Positions 50,210 to 57,937 of a stretch of DNA of 64,000 bases are shown piece after piece. Under the pieces are notes generated by a model. It saw only the letters and a program-made list of their open reading frames with translations, was not told where the DNA came from and did no database searches. Origin of the DNA: JACNKJ01 sp964344565 (GTDB taxonomy: Bacteria > Krumholzibacteriota > Krumholzibacteriia > JACNKJ01). The stretch covers positions 92,705 through 156,704 of the forward strand of contig CAYFNT010000006.1 in NCBI GenBank assembly GCA_964344565.1, given 5' to 3'. A program made the position numbers and the translations under genes. Within the stretch, counting starts at the first letter, position 1; every line of letters begins with the position of its first letter.

Positions 50210-51586
50210 TCAGTCCTTCGCCACGCGCTCCAGATCCAGGCGCTTGAGCTTCTTGAGCAGACCCTGTCGGCTCAATCCCAGAGCCCGCGCCGAAGCGCTG
50301 CGATTCCCCTGGAACTTGATCAGGGCCCGCCGAATCATGCGCCGCTCCAGATCCTCCTGCGCCTCCGACAGGCTCAACCCGGCCAGGCGCATGGGCTCCT
50401 CGGGTTCCACGCCGTCGAAGATCTGCTCGCCGAGCATCCAGCGCTCGAGCACGGGCTGCTCGCCGTAGAGGGCCAGCACCCGGGCGATCTCGTTCTGGAG
50501 CTCCCGCACGTTGCCCGGCCAGGCGTAGCGCCGCATGAGCGCCGCCGCTCCCGGCGACACGCCGCGCATGAAGGTGCGCGCCCCGGGCAGGCCCTCCCGC
50601 AGGAAGTGTTCGGCGAGCACCGGGATGTCCATGCGCCGTTCCCGCAGCGGCGGGATGCGCAGGCGAAAGCCGTTGAGCCGGAACCAGAGGTCCTCGCGGA
50701 ACTCGCCGGCCCCGATCTTCGATTCCATGTCGCGGTGGGTGGCGCTGACCAGGCGGAAATCCACGGGACGCAGGCGGTTCTCGCCCACCCTCCGGATGGA
50801 CCGCTCCTGCAGCACCCGCAGCAGCCTCACCTGCAGCATGGCGCTGAGGTCGCCTACCTCGTCCAGAAAGAAGGTGCCGCCGTGGGCCATCTCGAAAAGC
50901 CCCACGCGCTCTTCGCGGGCTCCGGTGAAGGAGCCGCGGCTGTGCCCGAAGAGTTCGCTCTCGATGAGCGAATCGGTGAGCGCCCCGCCGTTCTGGGCGA
51001 CGAAGGCCGCGCCGGATCGGGCGGACAGCCGATGCAGCGCCCGCGCGAAAAGTTCCTTGCCGACTCCTGACTCTCCCTCCAGAAACACCGGCGTGTCGCT
51101 GCGGGCCACTCGCTCGAGCTGCTCGAGCAGTTCCGCCACCGGCGAGTCGGGATGGTGCAAAATGGAGTGAAAGTCCATGGTCGCCTGATTCGGTTCCTCC
51201 GCCCTCGACAACTCGGCCAGCATGAAACCCAGCCACTCGCGGCGTCGCTCGAGCTTGCGGGCCGAATCCGCCTTCATGCGCGCCAGGACCCAGAGGCCCT
51301 CGTCCAGGGGCCAGAGCGCATCCACCATTCCGAGGGGACGAAAGGCCGGGCCGAGATCCAATTGCGAACCTCGCCTCCCTTCGATGAGGATGGGCGGCGG
51401 CCCGTCGGCCTCGCGCAATCGGTCCGGCGAGGGCGGCTCGCCGGGAATGCGCCCGTGGCGCAATCGGAACCCGGCGGCATGCTCCTCGAGGATGTCCCAG
51501 CGGCTGCCGGGAAACCTTTCTTCGAGCAATGTGAAAAGGGACGGGGCTAGGGCGGTGTCGCGCAGTGCGGGGGCAGTGGCGGCCAT
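50210..51586 (-). CDS. Sigma-54-dependent transcriptional activator without receiver domain
   Basis: Bacterial enhancer-binding protein of 458 residues. The N-terminal 150 residues are unlike a phospho-receiver, GAF or PAS domain that I can recognise. The AAA+ domain (about 140-385) has Walker A GESGVGKE (171-178), the sigma-54 contact loop GSFTGA (218-223; the usual form is GAFTGA), Walker B GGTFFLDEVGDL and the Arg-finger region FREDLWFRLNGF. A Fis-type HTH closes it (about 415-455). The ATG has AAGGAGG upstream, and a -24/-12 promoter lies right before that, implying autoregulation through RpoN. Confidence 0.93.
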   Translation of the reverse strand: MAATAPALRDTALAPSLFTLLEERFPGSRWDILEEHAAGFRLRHGRIPGEPPSPDRLREADGPPPILIEGRRGSQLDLGPAFRPLGMVDALWPLDEGLWVLARMKADSARKLERRREWLGFMLAELSRAEEPNQATMDFHSILHHPDSPVAELLEQLERVARSDTPVFLEGESGVGKELFARALHRLSARSGAAFVAQNGGALTDSLIESELFGHSRGSFTGAREERVGLFEMAHGGTFFLDEVGDLSAMLQVRLLRVLQERSIRRVGENRLRPVDFRLVSATHRDMESKIGAGEFREDLWFRLNGFRLRIPPLRERRMDIPVLAEHFLREGLPGARTFMRGVSPGAAALMRRYAWPGNVRELQNEIARVLALYGEQPVLERWMLGEQIFDGVEPEEPMRLAGLSLSEAQEDLERRMIRRALIKFQGNRSASARALGLSRQGLLKKLKRLDLERVAKD

Positions 51587-51608
51587 GGAACCTCCTTGCC
51601 GGGGACAT

Positions 51609-51624
51609 GGCAAGGCGCATGCCG
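51609..51624 (-). promoter_or_regulatory. Sigma-54 (-24/-12) promoter before the activator gene
   Basis: On the minus strand CGGCAT-N5-TTGCC, with GG and GC exactly 10 nt apart, matching consensus TGGCAC-N5-TTGCA in the invariant GG/GC and in GGCA and TTGC. The start would fall about 14 nt before the ATG, so the transcript begins CAAGGAGG, with a complete ribosome site. Confidence 0.65.
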
Positions 51625-51723
51625 CATTCGGCGCGCGCGAATCGCCGCGCCATTGCACGACTTGCGAATGCTCAGAGAGAGTTCCACAGGATCGAGCGCC
51701 GATGCTCCGGCGCTGTTTGCCGG

Positions 51724-52740
51724 CTATTCGTAGACGACGCCTTCGCCCTCGGCGACCTCGCCGATCACGCCGATGTGATGCTCGAGCCCGAGCCCGGCCA
51801 GGCGATCGGCATCCTCGGAGGAGACGATGAAGACGTAGCCCACGCCCAGGTTGAAGGCGCGGTGCATCTCGTCCTCGTCCACGCCTCCATGGGTCTGGAT
51901 GAGCCGGAAGATGGGCGGAACGGTCCAGCTTCCGCGCTTCACGCGCACGCCGCAGCCCTCGGGCAGTACGCGGGGAATGTTGTCGGTGAAGCCGCCGCCG
52001 GTCAGGTGCGCCATGCCCTTCACCGCGATTCCTGCCTCGAGAATGGCCTGATACTGCCGCAGGTAGCTGCGGTGCACCGCCAGCAGGGCCTCGCCCACGC
52101 TGACGCCGCCCAGTTCCTCGGGAGTGGAATCGACTTCGTAGGGCCCCTCGTCCAGCAGCACCTTGCGCGCCAGGCTGTAGCCGTTGGTGTGCAGTCCGCT
52201 GGAGGCGAATCCCACGAGCCGGTCGCCGGGCTGGCTGGTCGATCCGTCGATGACGCCAGCGCGCTCCACCACGCCCACGATGCAGCCGGCCAGGTCGTAC
52301 TCTCCCTGGGTGTAGAAGCCCGGCATCTCGGCGGTCTCGCCGGCGATGAGGGCGCAGCCGTTCTCGCCGCAGGCCTTGGCCATGCCGCCGATCACGGCTT
52401 CGAGGACGCCGTCCTCCAGTCCGCCTGTGGCGAAATAGTCGAGGAAGAACAGCGGCCTGGCGCCCTGCACGAGGATGTCGTTGACGCAGTGATTCACGAG
52501 GCACTGACCCACGCTGTCGTGGCGCCCGGTGGCGAAGGCCACCTTGAGCTTGGTGCCCACCCCGTCGATGCTCGAGACCAGCACCGGATCTTTCGCCAGA
52601 CCGGCGCCGTCGAAGAGACCGCCGAAGGCGCCCACGCCCGAGAGAACGCGCTCGCCCCAGGTCTCCTTGATGGCGGCCCCTGCGCTCTTCAGAGCCTTGC
52701 CGGCCCTGTCGATGTCAACGCCACTGTCCTTGTACTTCAT
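51724..52740 (-). CDS. purM: Phosphoribosylformylglycinamidine cyclo-ligase
   Basis: PurM closes the imidazole ring to AIR in purine synthesis. The 338 residues begin MKYKDSGVDIDRAGKALKSA and carry LVSSIDGVGTKLKVAFATGRHDSVGQCLVNHCVNDILVQGARPLFFLDY, ETAEMPGFY, GFASSGLHTNGYSL and MAHLTGGGFTDNIPRVLP, all diagnostic. It starts one base after the HD-GYP gene ends, so the two share a transcript. It lies some 20 kb from the purL-purQ-purF operon. Confidence 0.98.
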   Translation of the reverse strand: MKYKDSGVDIDRAGKALKSAGAAIKETWGERVLSGVGAFGGLFDGAGLAKDPVLVSSIDGVGTKLKVAFATGRHDSVGQCLVNHCVNDILVQGARPLFFLDYFATGGLEDGVLEAVIGGMAKACGENGCALIAGETAEMPGFYTQGEYDLAGCIVGVVERAGVIDGSTSQPGDRLVGFASSGLHTNGYSLARKVLLDEGPYEVDSTPEELGGVSVGEALLAVHRSYLRQYQAILEAGIAVKGMAHLTGGGFTDNIPRVLPEGCGVRVKRGSWTVPPIFRLIQTHGGVDEDEMHRAFNLGVGYVFIVSSEDADRLAGLGLEHHIGVIGEVAEGEGVVYE

Positions 52741-54051
52741 CTAGGCCTCGTTCAGAGCTTCGTAGATCTCGATGGGCACGTCGTCGCGAATGGTCTCGAT
52801 GCTCCCTTGCTCGTAGAGAGCGACGAGCGCGTCCACGACGCCTTCGTCGAACTGGGTTCCCCGGTACTTCCGAAGTTCCTCGATGGCCCGTTCCTCGCTG
52901 AGCGCTTCGCGATAGGGCCGGCTGCTGGTCATGGCGTCGTAGGTGTCGGCCACGTGGAGGATGCGCGCCATGAGCGGAATCTCATCGCCCTTGAGACCCT
53001 CGGGATATCCCTGCCCGTCCACGCGCTCGTGGTGGTACTTCACGATCGCGGCCGCCTCCTTCAGGAAGCGCAGGCGCTCGATGATCTTGGCGCCCTTGGC
53101 CGGATGGGTCTTCATCATCTCGTATTCCTCGGGCGTGAGCTTCCCGGGCTTGGCGATGATCTCGCCGTCGATGCCGATCTTGCCGAGGTCGTGCAGCAGG
53201 GCCGCGTACTCCAGGGCCTGCAGCTGCTGATCGGGCAGGCCCATCTCCTCGCCGATGAGCAGGGCGTATCGGCTCACGCGGTAGGAATGCCCGTGGGTGT
53301 AGGGATCCTTGGCGTCCAGGGCGCTGGCCAGGGCCGCCAGGGTGCTGATGTGCACCTCGCGCATGCCCAGGTAGAGCTGGTAGGCGTACCTGACGAGCAG
53401 AATCGGGATGATGAACAGCGCCATGGTCCAGGGCGCCAGCTGATAGACCAGGATGACGACGGCGGTGATGGGCACGAAGGTGATCACGTGGCGGAAGATC
53501 CAGCCGAAGTTGGTGCGCCAGATCTGAAGCGGACTGCGCCCCTCGCTCAGGGCGATGATCATGCCCACCAGCGAGGTATTCACCAGGTAGTGCACGACGC
53601 CCATGACCACCAGGGGAATCAGGAAGTGCGGCGTGGAGAAGTCCGGCGTCGCTCCTCCCCACGGCATGGCCTGGAAGGCCAGGCCAGCGATGCCCACCGA
53701 TACCGCGAGCACCGGCACGTTGAAGAAGATCTTCATGGGTGGTCGGCGGTTCACCAAGCCTTCCACCACCAGCGCGCTCACGGCCTCCACCCAGGCCGCC
53801 GGGCCCGGACCGAGAATGACGATGGCCGCGAAGGTGATGGGCGTGGACACGCTGATGGCCGCGCCGCCGCGAGGCAGGTTCAGGTTCACGAGATCGGCGA
53901 CGATGGTCAGGAGGATGAAGACCAGGTACTGGATGAGCATGGCGGGGTCCAGGTCTCCCCACCAGTAGGCCAGGGCCAGATAGCCGGATAGGCTGACGGC
54001 CAGGTAGTATGTGATGAATGGCCAGCGAAAGCCCTGGAAGATGTTCGCCAC
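52741..54051 (-). CDS. Membrane HD-GYP domain protein (c-di-GMP phosphodiesterase type)
   Basis: 436-residue protein. Residues 1-225 form about six to eight membrane helices (a membrane sensor region), and residues 240-425 an HD-GYP domain. The metal and catalytic motifs are complete: HGHSYRVSRYA, HDLGK (287-291), HHERVDGQGYP (340-350) and the later ADTYDAMTSSRPYR. It is predicted to hydrolyse cyclic di-GMP at the inner face of the membrane. A 19-codon mini-gene with an ideal ribosome site lies 40 nt upstream in the same direction, and purM follows directly. The signal sensed is unknown. Confidence 0.93.
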   Translation of the reverse strand: MANIFQGFRWPFITYYLAVSLSGYLALAYWWGDLDPAMLIQYLVFILLTIVADLVNLNLPRGGAAISVSTPITFAAIVILGPGPAAWVEAVSALVVEGLVNRRPPMKIFFNVPVLAVSVGIAGLAFQAMPWGGATPDFSTPHFLIPLVVMGVVHYLVNTSLVGMIIALSEGRSPLQIWRTNFGWIFRHVITFVPITAVVILVYQLAPWTMALFIIPILLVRYAYQLYLGMREVHISTLAALASALDAKDPYTHGHSYRVSRYALLIGEEMGLPDQQLQALEYAALLHDLGKIGIDGEIIAKPGKLTPEEYEMMKTHPAKGAKIIERLRFLKEAAAIVKYHHERVDGQGYPEGLKGDEIPLMARILHVADTYDAMTSSRPYREALSEERAIEELRKYRGTQFDEGVVDALVALYEQGSIETIRDDVPIEIYEALNEA

Positions 54052-54091
54052 GGGGAACTCCGGAAGAAGGGGACCGGGGCGGCGACGCGCC

Positions 54092-54151
54092 TTACCACCA
54101 AACCTTGGTATCTACGTCACCGAAGAACCAATCAAGGATGATAAACCACAT
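54092..54151 (-). CDS. Possible 19-residue Trp/Phe-rich mini-protein or leader peptide
   Basis: The ATG is preceded by AAGGAGGTGA, a 10-nt exact complement of the usual 16S rRNA 3' end, with ideal spacing. The reading frame encodes MWFIILDWFFGDVDTKVWW and stops with TAA. Four Trp and three Phe in 19 residues, with an amphipathic or membrane-seeking start, suggest either a small membrane peptide or a leader whose translation affects the HD-GYP gene 40 nt downstream. No homolog is known to me. Evidence is the ribosome site and position only. Confidence 0.5.
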   Translation of the reverse strand: MWFIILDWFFGDVDTKVWW

Positions 54152-54283
54152 GTGTCACCTCCTTGGAGTCGAATCTGGTCTCGCAATTCGCTCCGCTATA
54201 GGAGGTTCCGCTACGCTGGTCGTGGCCACCGTCCCGGTCTGGCTAGACCTTGCCGGATGAACGGGTCTCATGTCAAAGGAAAG

Positions 54284-54300
54284 ATAGTTTCGGAAACTAT
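54284..54300. other. 17-bp perfect palindrome, AT-rich
   Basis: ATAGTTTC-G-GAAACTAT lies 7 nt beyond the stop of the leftward gene at 54308 and upstream of the mini-gene/HD-GYP unit. It may be an operator of that unit or a weak terminator; a short C/T-rich stretch follows. Confidence 0.55.
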
Positions 54301-54307
54301 GATTTAT

Positions 54308-55099
54308 CTAAAGGATATCGTATTCCACCACGGAGCGCTTGGCCCAGAGCCCCATGATCCGGTTCAGAGCGCCGAGGGTGGCCATGACCGCCGTCTGCCG
54401 GCTGTCCTGCCGAATGATGGCCGAGCCCGCGAAGGAGTGGACGTTGCGTCCCTCCACGGCGCTGAGATGAACCAGGAAGATCTCTTCATTGCCCAGGGTC
54501 ACGATGCGGAACTGGGGATCGGAGAAGCGAATCTTCGTGTCGTAGATGATGAGCAGGGCCTCGAGGGTGGCGCGGATGAGGGCGGCGATGTGGCCCGAGG
54601 GCGTATCGGCGTCCTTGGCCTCGCCCACCGCCTTGGTGCCGCCGAGGTTCAGGGTGACCTCGGCGTGGACCTGGTTGTCCTCGTGGAAGACTCCCACCTT
54701 GCGGATGATGGGACGGAGCTCGGCCGCTTCCTCTTCCTCGACGATGAGTTGCTCCACGGGCTCGGGCGCGGCGTAGAGCGGACGAGGTTTGGGGGCCGCT
54801 TCCGGCTTCGGCTCAGGCTTCGGCTCAGGCGTCGCTTCGGCCTCGCTCGGGGCCGGAGCCGTCACCGCCACGCCGATCTTCCGGTGATCCACATCGATGC
54901 CGGCCTTGACGTTCAGAAGCGTGTCCACGTCCCGCGCGATGATGCGACCCGAACGATCCGAGACGGCCGTCACATGGATCTCCGTGATCTCGCCGGCCTC
55001 GCCCGTGATAATGCGGCAGCCAGTGACATCATGGATGCCCTGGATGAGCTTCTCGAGTTCGGGAATGTCGGGAGCGGGACGGGACTCGGTCGTCGACAA
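54308..55099 (-). CDS. Two-domain protein of unknown function with Pro/Glu linker
   Basis: About 263 residues. The N-terminal domain (about 5-75, LEKLIQGIHDVTGCRIITGEAGEITEIHVTAVSDRSGRIIARDVDTLLNVKAGIDVDHRKIGVAV) is followed by a low-complexity linker EPKPEPKPEAAPKPRP and acidic EEEEAAEL. A C-terminal domain (about 125-260) with HAEVTLNLGGTKAVGEA and ATLEALL recalls in pattern the allosteric domain of isopropylmalate synthase. The TTG start has GGAGG 4 nt upstream; an ATG and GTG 7-8 codons earlier lack a ribosome site. No signal peptide. I cannot name it. Confidence 0.7.
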   Translation of the reverse strand: MSTTESRPAPDIPELEKLIQGIHDVTGCRIITGEAGEITEIHVTAVSDRSGRIIARDVDTLLNVKAGIDVDHRKIGVAVTAPAPSEAEATPEPKPEPKPEAAPKPRPLYAAPEPVEQLIVEEEEAAELRPIIRKVGVFHEDNQVHAEVTLNLGGTKAVGEAKDADTPSGHIAALIRATLEALLIIYDTKIRFSDPQFRIVTLGNEEIFLVHLSAVEGRNVHSFAGSAIIRQDSRQTAVMATLGALNRIMGLWAKRSVVEYDIL

Positions 55100-55210
55100 G
55101 GTGCCTCCACACGGTGTCATCACTGGTCTAATCGGGCCGAGGGGCTCATATTAGCATAGAAGCCCCGGTGCGGCCAGGATCATCTAACAGATCAAAAAAC
55201 GTGGCAATGA

Positions 55211-55900
55211 TTAGTTTTCACTGGTGTCGCCGAAGGACATGGAAACCCTGTGGATGCCCTCCAGGCCCGACAATTCGGCCACCAGGGACTCGGTTTCCTC
55301 CGGATCCTTCATCACGACATGGAAGGTCATCTTCAGCGAGTCCCCCATTTTCGTGGACTTCACCGTGACCAGGCGGTGCTTCTTGAGGAAGCGCTCGAAG
55401 ATGGGCACATAGACCTTCCGCTCCTCTTCGCTATCCGGCGGCAGCATGCGCAGATTGAGCAGGAACTCGTTTCGCGAGACCGAGCCGTGGCGCGTCCAGT
55501 GGAGGATGAAGATGAACAGGCCGATGAGCAGGGTGCCCACCAGGGAGAGTCGCAGGTTGCCCGTGCCCGTGCCCATGCCGCTGGCCAGGGCGAAGAAGAC
55601 GAAGGCCGTGTCCCGCACGTCCTTGACCACCGTCCTGAATCGGATGATGGACATGGCGCCCGCCAGACCGAAAGCGCGGGCGATGTTGTTGCCGATGACC
55701 ATCATGACCAGGGTCATGATCAGGGCCAGCAGCACGAGAGTGTTCATGAAGGAGAAGGAAACCGTGAGCTGGCGGTGCGTGGAACGGTAGGTCCATGCGA
55801 TGAAAAGGCCCATCATGAAGGCCACGGCAAGATTGACGACGATCTCGCCGGTGGTCCAGGGCTCGGGCCGTAGCGCCAGTGAACGAAGTAGGGTTTCCAT
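55211..55900 (-). CDS. DUF4956 membrane protein
   Basis: 229-residue inner-membrane protein with four hydrophobic segments in the first 130 residues (VVNLAVAFMMGLFIAWTYR, FMNTLVLLALIMTLVMMVIG, FVFFALASGMGTG, LSLVGTLLIGLFIFILHW). It has the DUF4956 hallmark ARAFGLAGAMSIIRFRTVVKDVRDTAFVFFALASGMGTG. A soluble C-terminal domain (about 140-229) resembles a small ferredoxin-like regulatory fold. DUF4956 proteins commonly accompany VTC-domain proteins, and the VTC gene is 20 nt upstream here. It may be the channel or anchor of a polyphosphate system; that is inference. Confidence 0.88.
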   Translation of the reverse strand: METLLRSLALRPEPWTTGEIVVNLAVAFMMGLFIAWTYRSTHRQLTVSFSFMNTLVLLALIMTLVMMVIGNNIARAFGLAGAMSIIRFRTVVKDVRDTAFVFFALASGMGTGTGNLRLSLVGTLLIGLFIFILHWTRHGSVSRNEFLLNLRMLPPDSEEERKVYVPIFERFLKKHRLVTVKSTKMGDSLKMTFHVVMKDPEETESLVAELSGLEGIHRVSMSFGDTSEN

Positions 55901-55920
55901 CCGGGCGGCTCCTTAAGGAC

Positions 55921-56661
55921 TCAATGCGGGTGCGGCGTCCATGTGTCGATGCCGTGCTCGTACTTGGAATAGGACTGGCTCCGCAGATCCAATTCCCGCA
56001 CCACGCGGGTCATCCAACGGGGCATGCGTTCGTCGAACTTCATTTCCAGAACGAAGCGGTCCTCCTCGAACTGGCGCAGTTCGTTTTCCACGAACATCTG
56101 CTCCAGGTCCGGGTTGATGAGGCTGCGGATGTCCTGATCGAAGGTCACCCGGTAGCGATCGTTCTCGCGGCCGATGAAGGCCTCGCGCTCGTAGACCACC
56201 AGGACCACCGGGCGCATGTCGCCCGTGCGAAGATTGAATCGGAACTTGTCGAGCACCTTGCGGCTGAGGAAGGGCAATCCGGGGAGGACCTCTTCGGGAT
56301 CGGCGCCGTTGATGGCCGGCTCCACCTCACCGATGTCTATCATGAGCCGTTCCTTCAGGCCCCGCCGTCCGATCTTGCGTTTGATTTCGAGGAATGCCGG
56401 GGCCGCGTCTTCGGCCAGATTGTAGGTGCGCACCCGCAGCTTCTTGCGCACGCGAACGCTGTCGAGCTTGTCGAAGTAGAAACGCAGATCCTCGGTGTCG
56501 AAATAGATGCTCCGCACCGTGTAGTGATGGCCTGGCAGGTCGGCGCAATGGGGATCGTGCATCACGTAGGGCTCGATGAGCGCCCTGAGATCGGGAATGA
56601 AGGTTCGTGGAATGTGGTACTTCAGCTCGTATCGCTGAAATCCGCTGCGTCTAGTTCCCAA
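55921..56661 (-). CDS. VTC-domain polyphosphate polymerase-like protein
   Basis: 246-residue soluble protein of the VTC domain family, the catalytic fold of the yeast Vtc4 polyphosphate polymerase (triphosphate tunnel). Conserved basic and acidic tunnel positions are visible: FQRYELKYHIP (10-18), YTVRSIYFDTED (48-58), RKKLRVRTY (72-80), FLEIKRK (90-96) and later RVTFDQDIRS and FVLEMKFDERMP. The gene overlaps the HlyD-type gene by 11 nt and is followed by DUF4956. Activity is inferred from the family; transport across or to the membrane is suggested by the neighbours. Confidence 0.9.
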   Translation of the reverse strand: MGTRRSGFQRYELKYHIPRTFIPDLRALIEPYVMHDPHCADLPGHHYTVRSIYFDTEDLRFYFDKLDSVRVRKKLRVRTYNLAEDAAPAFLEIKRKIGRRGLKERLMIDIGEVEPAINGADPEEVLPGLPFLSRKVLDKFRFNLRTGDMRPVVLVVYEREAFIGRENDRYRVTFDQDIRSLINPDLEQMFVENELRQFEEDRFVLEMKFDERMPRWMTRVVRELDLRSQSYSKYEHGIDTWTPHPH

Positions 56662-57799
56662 GGAGCACCCCCCATCCCTGGATGGGCTTCAGCGCCGAGC
56701 CTTCTTCGCCGTTCTTGAAGCCGAGGGCCCAGAGCAGATCGCCCAGGAAGAGGTCGAGCATGCTCGTGCTGCCGCAGTGAATCTCTGCGCGCCCCTGCAT
56801 GCCCTCTTCCAGGATGCCCTCCTTGTTGTGGATGGTGCCGATGGCGAAAAGGAAGGTGCCCGCTTCGGTGGCCATGGGCCGACGGTCCACGCGCACGATC
56901 TCGCCTTCGTAGATGCCCGCGCCCGGGACGCGGGCGACGAAGCTCTGTCCGGCTTCGGGGTAGCGGGCCTTGCGCTGGGGAAGCATCACTTTCACGATCA
57001 TGGAATCGACGCTGCCGGCGCTGAGCAATGGGCCTTCCGCGCCGCCGAGCATCACCCGCCCGTCGATGGGGCTGGCGATCTCCTGGGCCTCGAGCATGGT
57101 CTCCAGGGCCGCGAGTTCTTCCTCGTAGCCGGCGATGCTCACCCGGACTTCCTCTAGCTCCTCGGGCTTGGCGCCCGAACTCAGGATCCGCAGTTCGGCT
57201 TCGGCCAGATCGAAGTTGAGTTCCTTGAGCCGGAAGAGACCCTGGACTTCCTCCCACTCCTGGGCCGAGGCGATGCCATCGGCGTAGAGCTGCTCGGTGC
57301 GAGAGTAGGTGTTGCGATAGGCCTCGAGATCCGCGCGGGCCTGCTCGACGGCCACGGTGGCGTGGTCGATCTCCTCGGGCTTGGCGCCCGCTTCCAGCAC
57401 CGCCAGCCGCGCCTTGGCCGAACTCAGCAGGCTACGGCGCTCGGCGATCTGAAGGTCGAGACTCGAAGCCGAAAATCGTACGACGATCTGGCCCGCTTCG
57501 ATAGGCACGGCCTGGCCGGATTCCAGGGCGGGCAGCTTCAGGTCCATGAGACTGGGACGGTCGAACTCGAAGAGCCGGTAGTGGATGAGCCGATCGGCGG
57601 CCAGGTCCATGGCCTTCGATTCGAAGGTGCCGGGGCGCAATTCGGTCAGATTCCAGCGACAGGTCGGCTCCAGCACGCAGATGCCGCGAAGGACCCGCTC
57701 GCCCGGCAGGAAGGCGCTGACCAGCAGCAGGATGGCCAGCACCAACACGATGGCCAACCAGAGTCTCGCCGCTCTCCGGGGTTCGGGTACGCTCGCCAT
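56651..57799 (-). CDS. HlyD-type periplasmic adaptor (membrane fusion protein)
   Basis: 382-residue protein. An N-terminal membrane anchor (about 11-31) is followed by a split lipoyl/barrel-sandwich domain around a coiled-coil hairpin (about 115-235, ERRSLLSSAKARLAVLEAG.. and ELNFDLAEAELRILSSGAKPEEL.. with two matching KPEE turns). The beta-barrel follows with SPIDGRVMLGGAEG and GTFLFAIGTI. This is the architecture of adaptors that bridge inner and outer membrane in export. No ABC or RND transporter gene is adjacent. It is co-translated with the VTC and DUF4956 genes, suggesting an envelope-linked polyphosphate function. Confidence 0.85.
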   Translation of the reverse strand: MASVPEPRRAARLWLAIVLVLAILLLVSAFLPGERVLRGICVLEPTCRWNLTELRPGTFESKAMDLAADRLIHYRLFEFDRPSLMDLKLPALESGQAVPIEAGQIVVRFSASSLDLQIAERRSLLSSAKARLAVLEAGAKPEEIDHATVAVEQARADLEAYRNTYSRTEQLYADGIASAQEWEEVQGLFRLKELNFDLAEAELRILSSGAKPEELEEVRVSIAGYEEELAALETMLEAQEIASPIDGRVMLGGAEGPLLSAGSVDSMIVKVMLPQRKARYPEAGQSFVARVPGAGIYEGEIVRVDRRPMATEAGTFLFAIGTIHNKEGILEEGMQGRAEIHCGSTSMLDLFLGDLLWALGFKNGEEGSALKPIQGWGVLLGN

Positions 57800-57885
57800 G
57801 ACTGTCCTTCCTGCTCGGCGAAAAACAACCCCTCGCTATCGGACCTGTTGAAGCGAAGGGATCGAAGTGAGGAAACTAGAACACA

Positions 57886-57915
57886 ATTCTACCATAACTC
57901 CCTCACAAAAAACAA
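57886..57915 (-). promoter_or_regulatory. Candidate promoter of the HlyD-VTC-DUF4956 operon
   Basis: TTGTTT (57910-57915), 18-nt spacer, TAGAAT (57886-57891) on the minus strand, about 90-115 nt before the HlyD start. The -10 box is the same as at the secreted-family genes. Confidence 0.5.
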
Positions 57916-57937
57916 TTTCTGAGAATTTGCGGGCTTT

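Noticed and set aside
54236..54280. TTGACA upstream of the HD-GYP mini-gene as a sigma-70 promoter
   Set aside because: No acceptable -10 hexamer lies 15-19 nt downstream of it; the nearest TAGNNT is too far.
54011..55159. 382-codon plus-strand frame over the HD-GYP leader and the unknown protein
   Set aside because: Crosses an AT-rich intergenic stretch and lies opposite a better supported gene; no family pattern.
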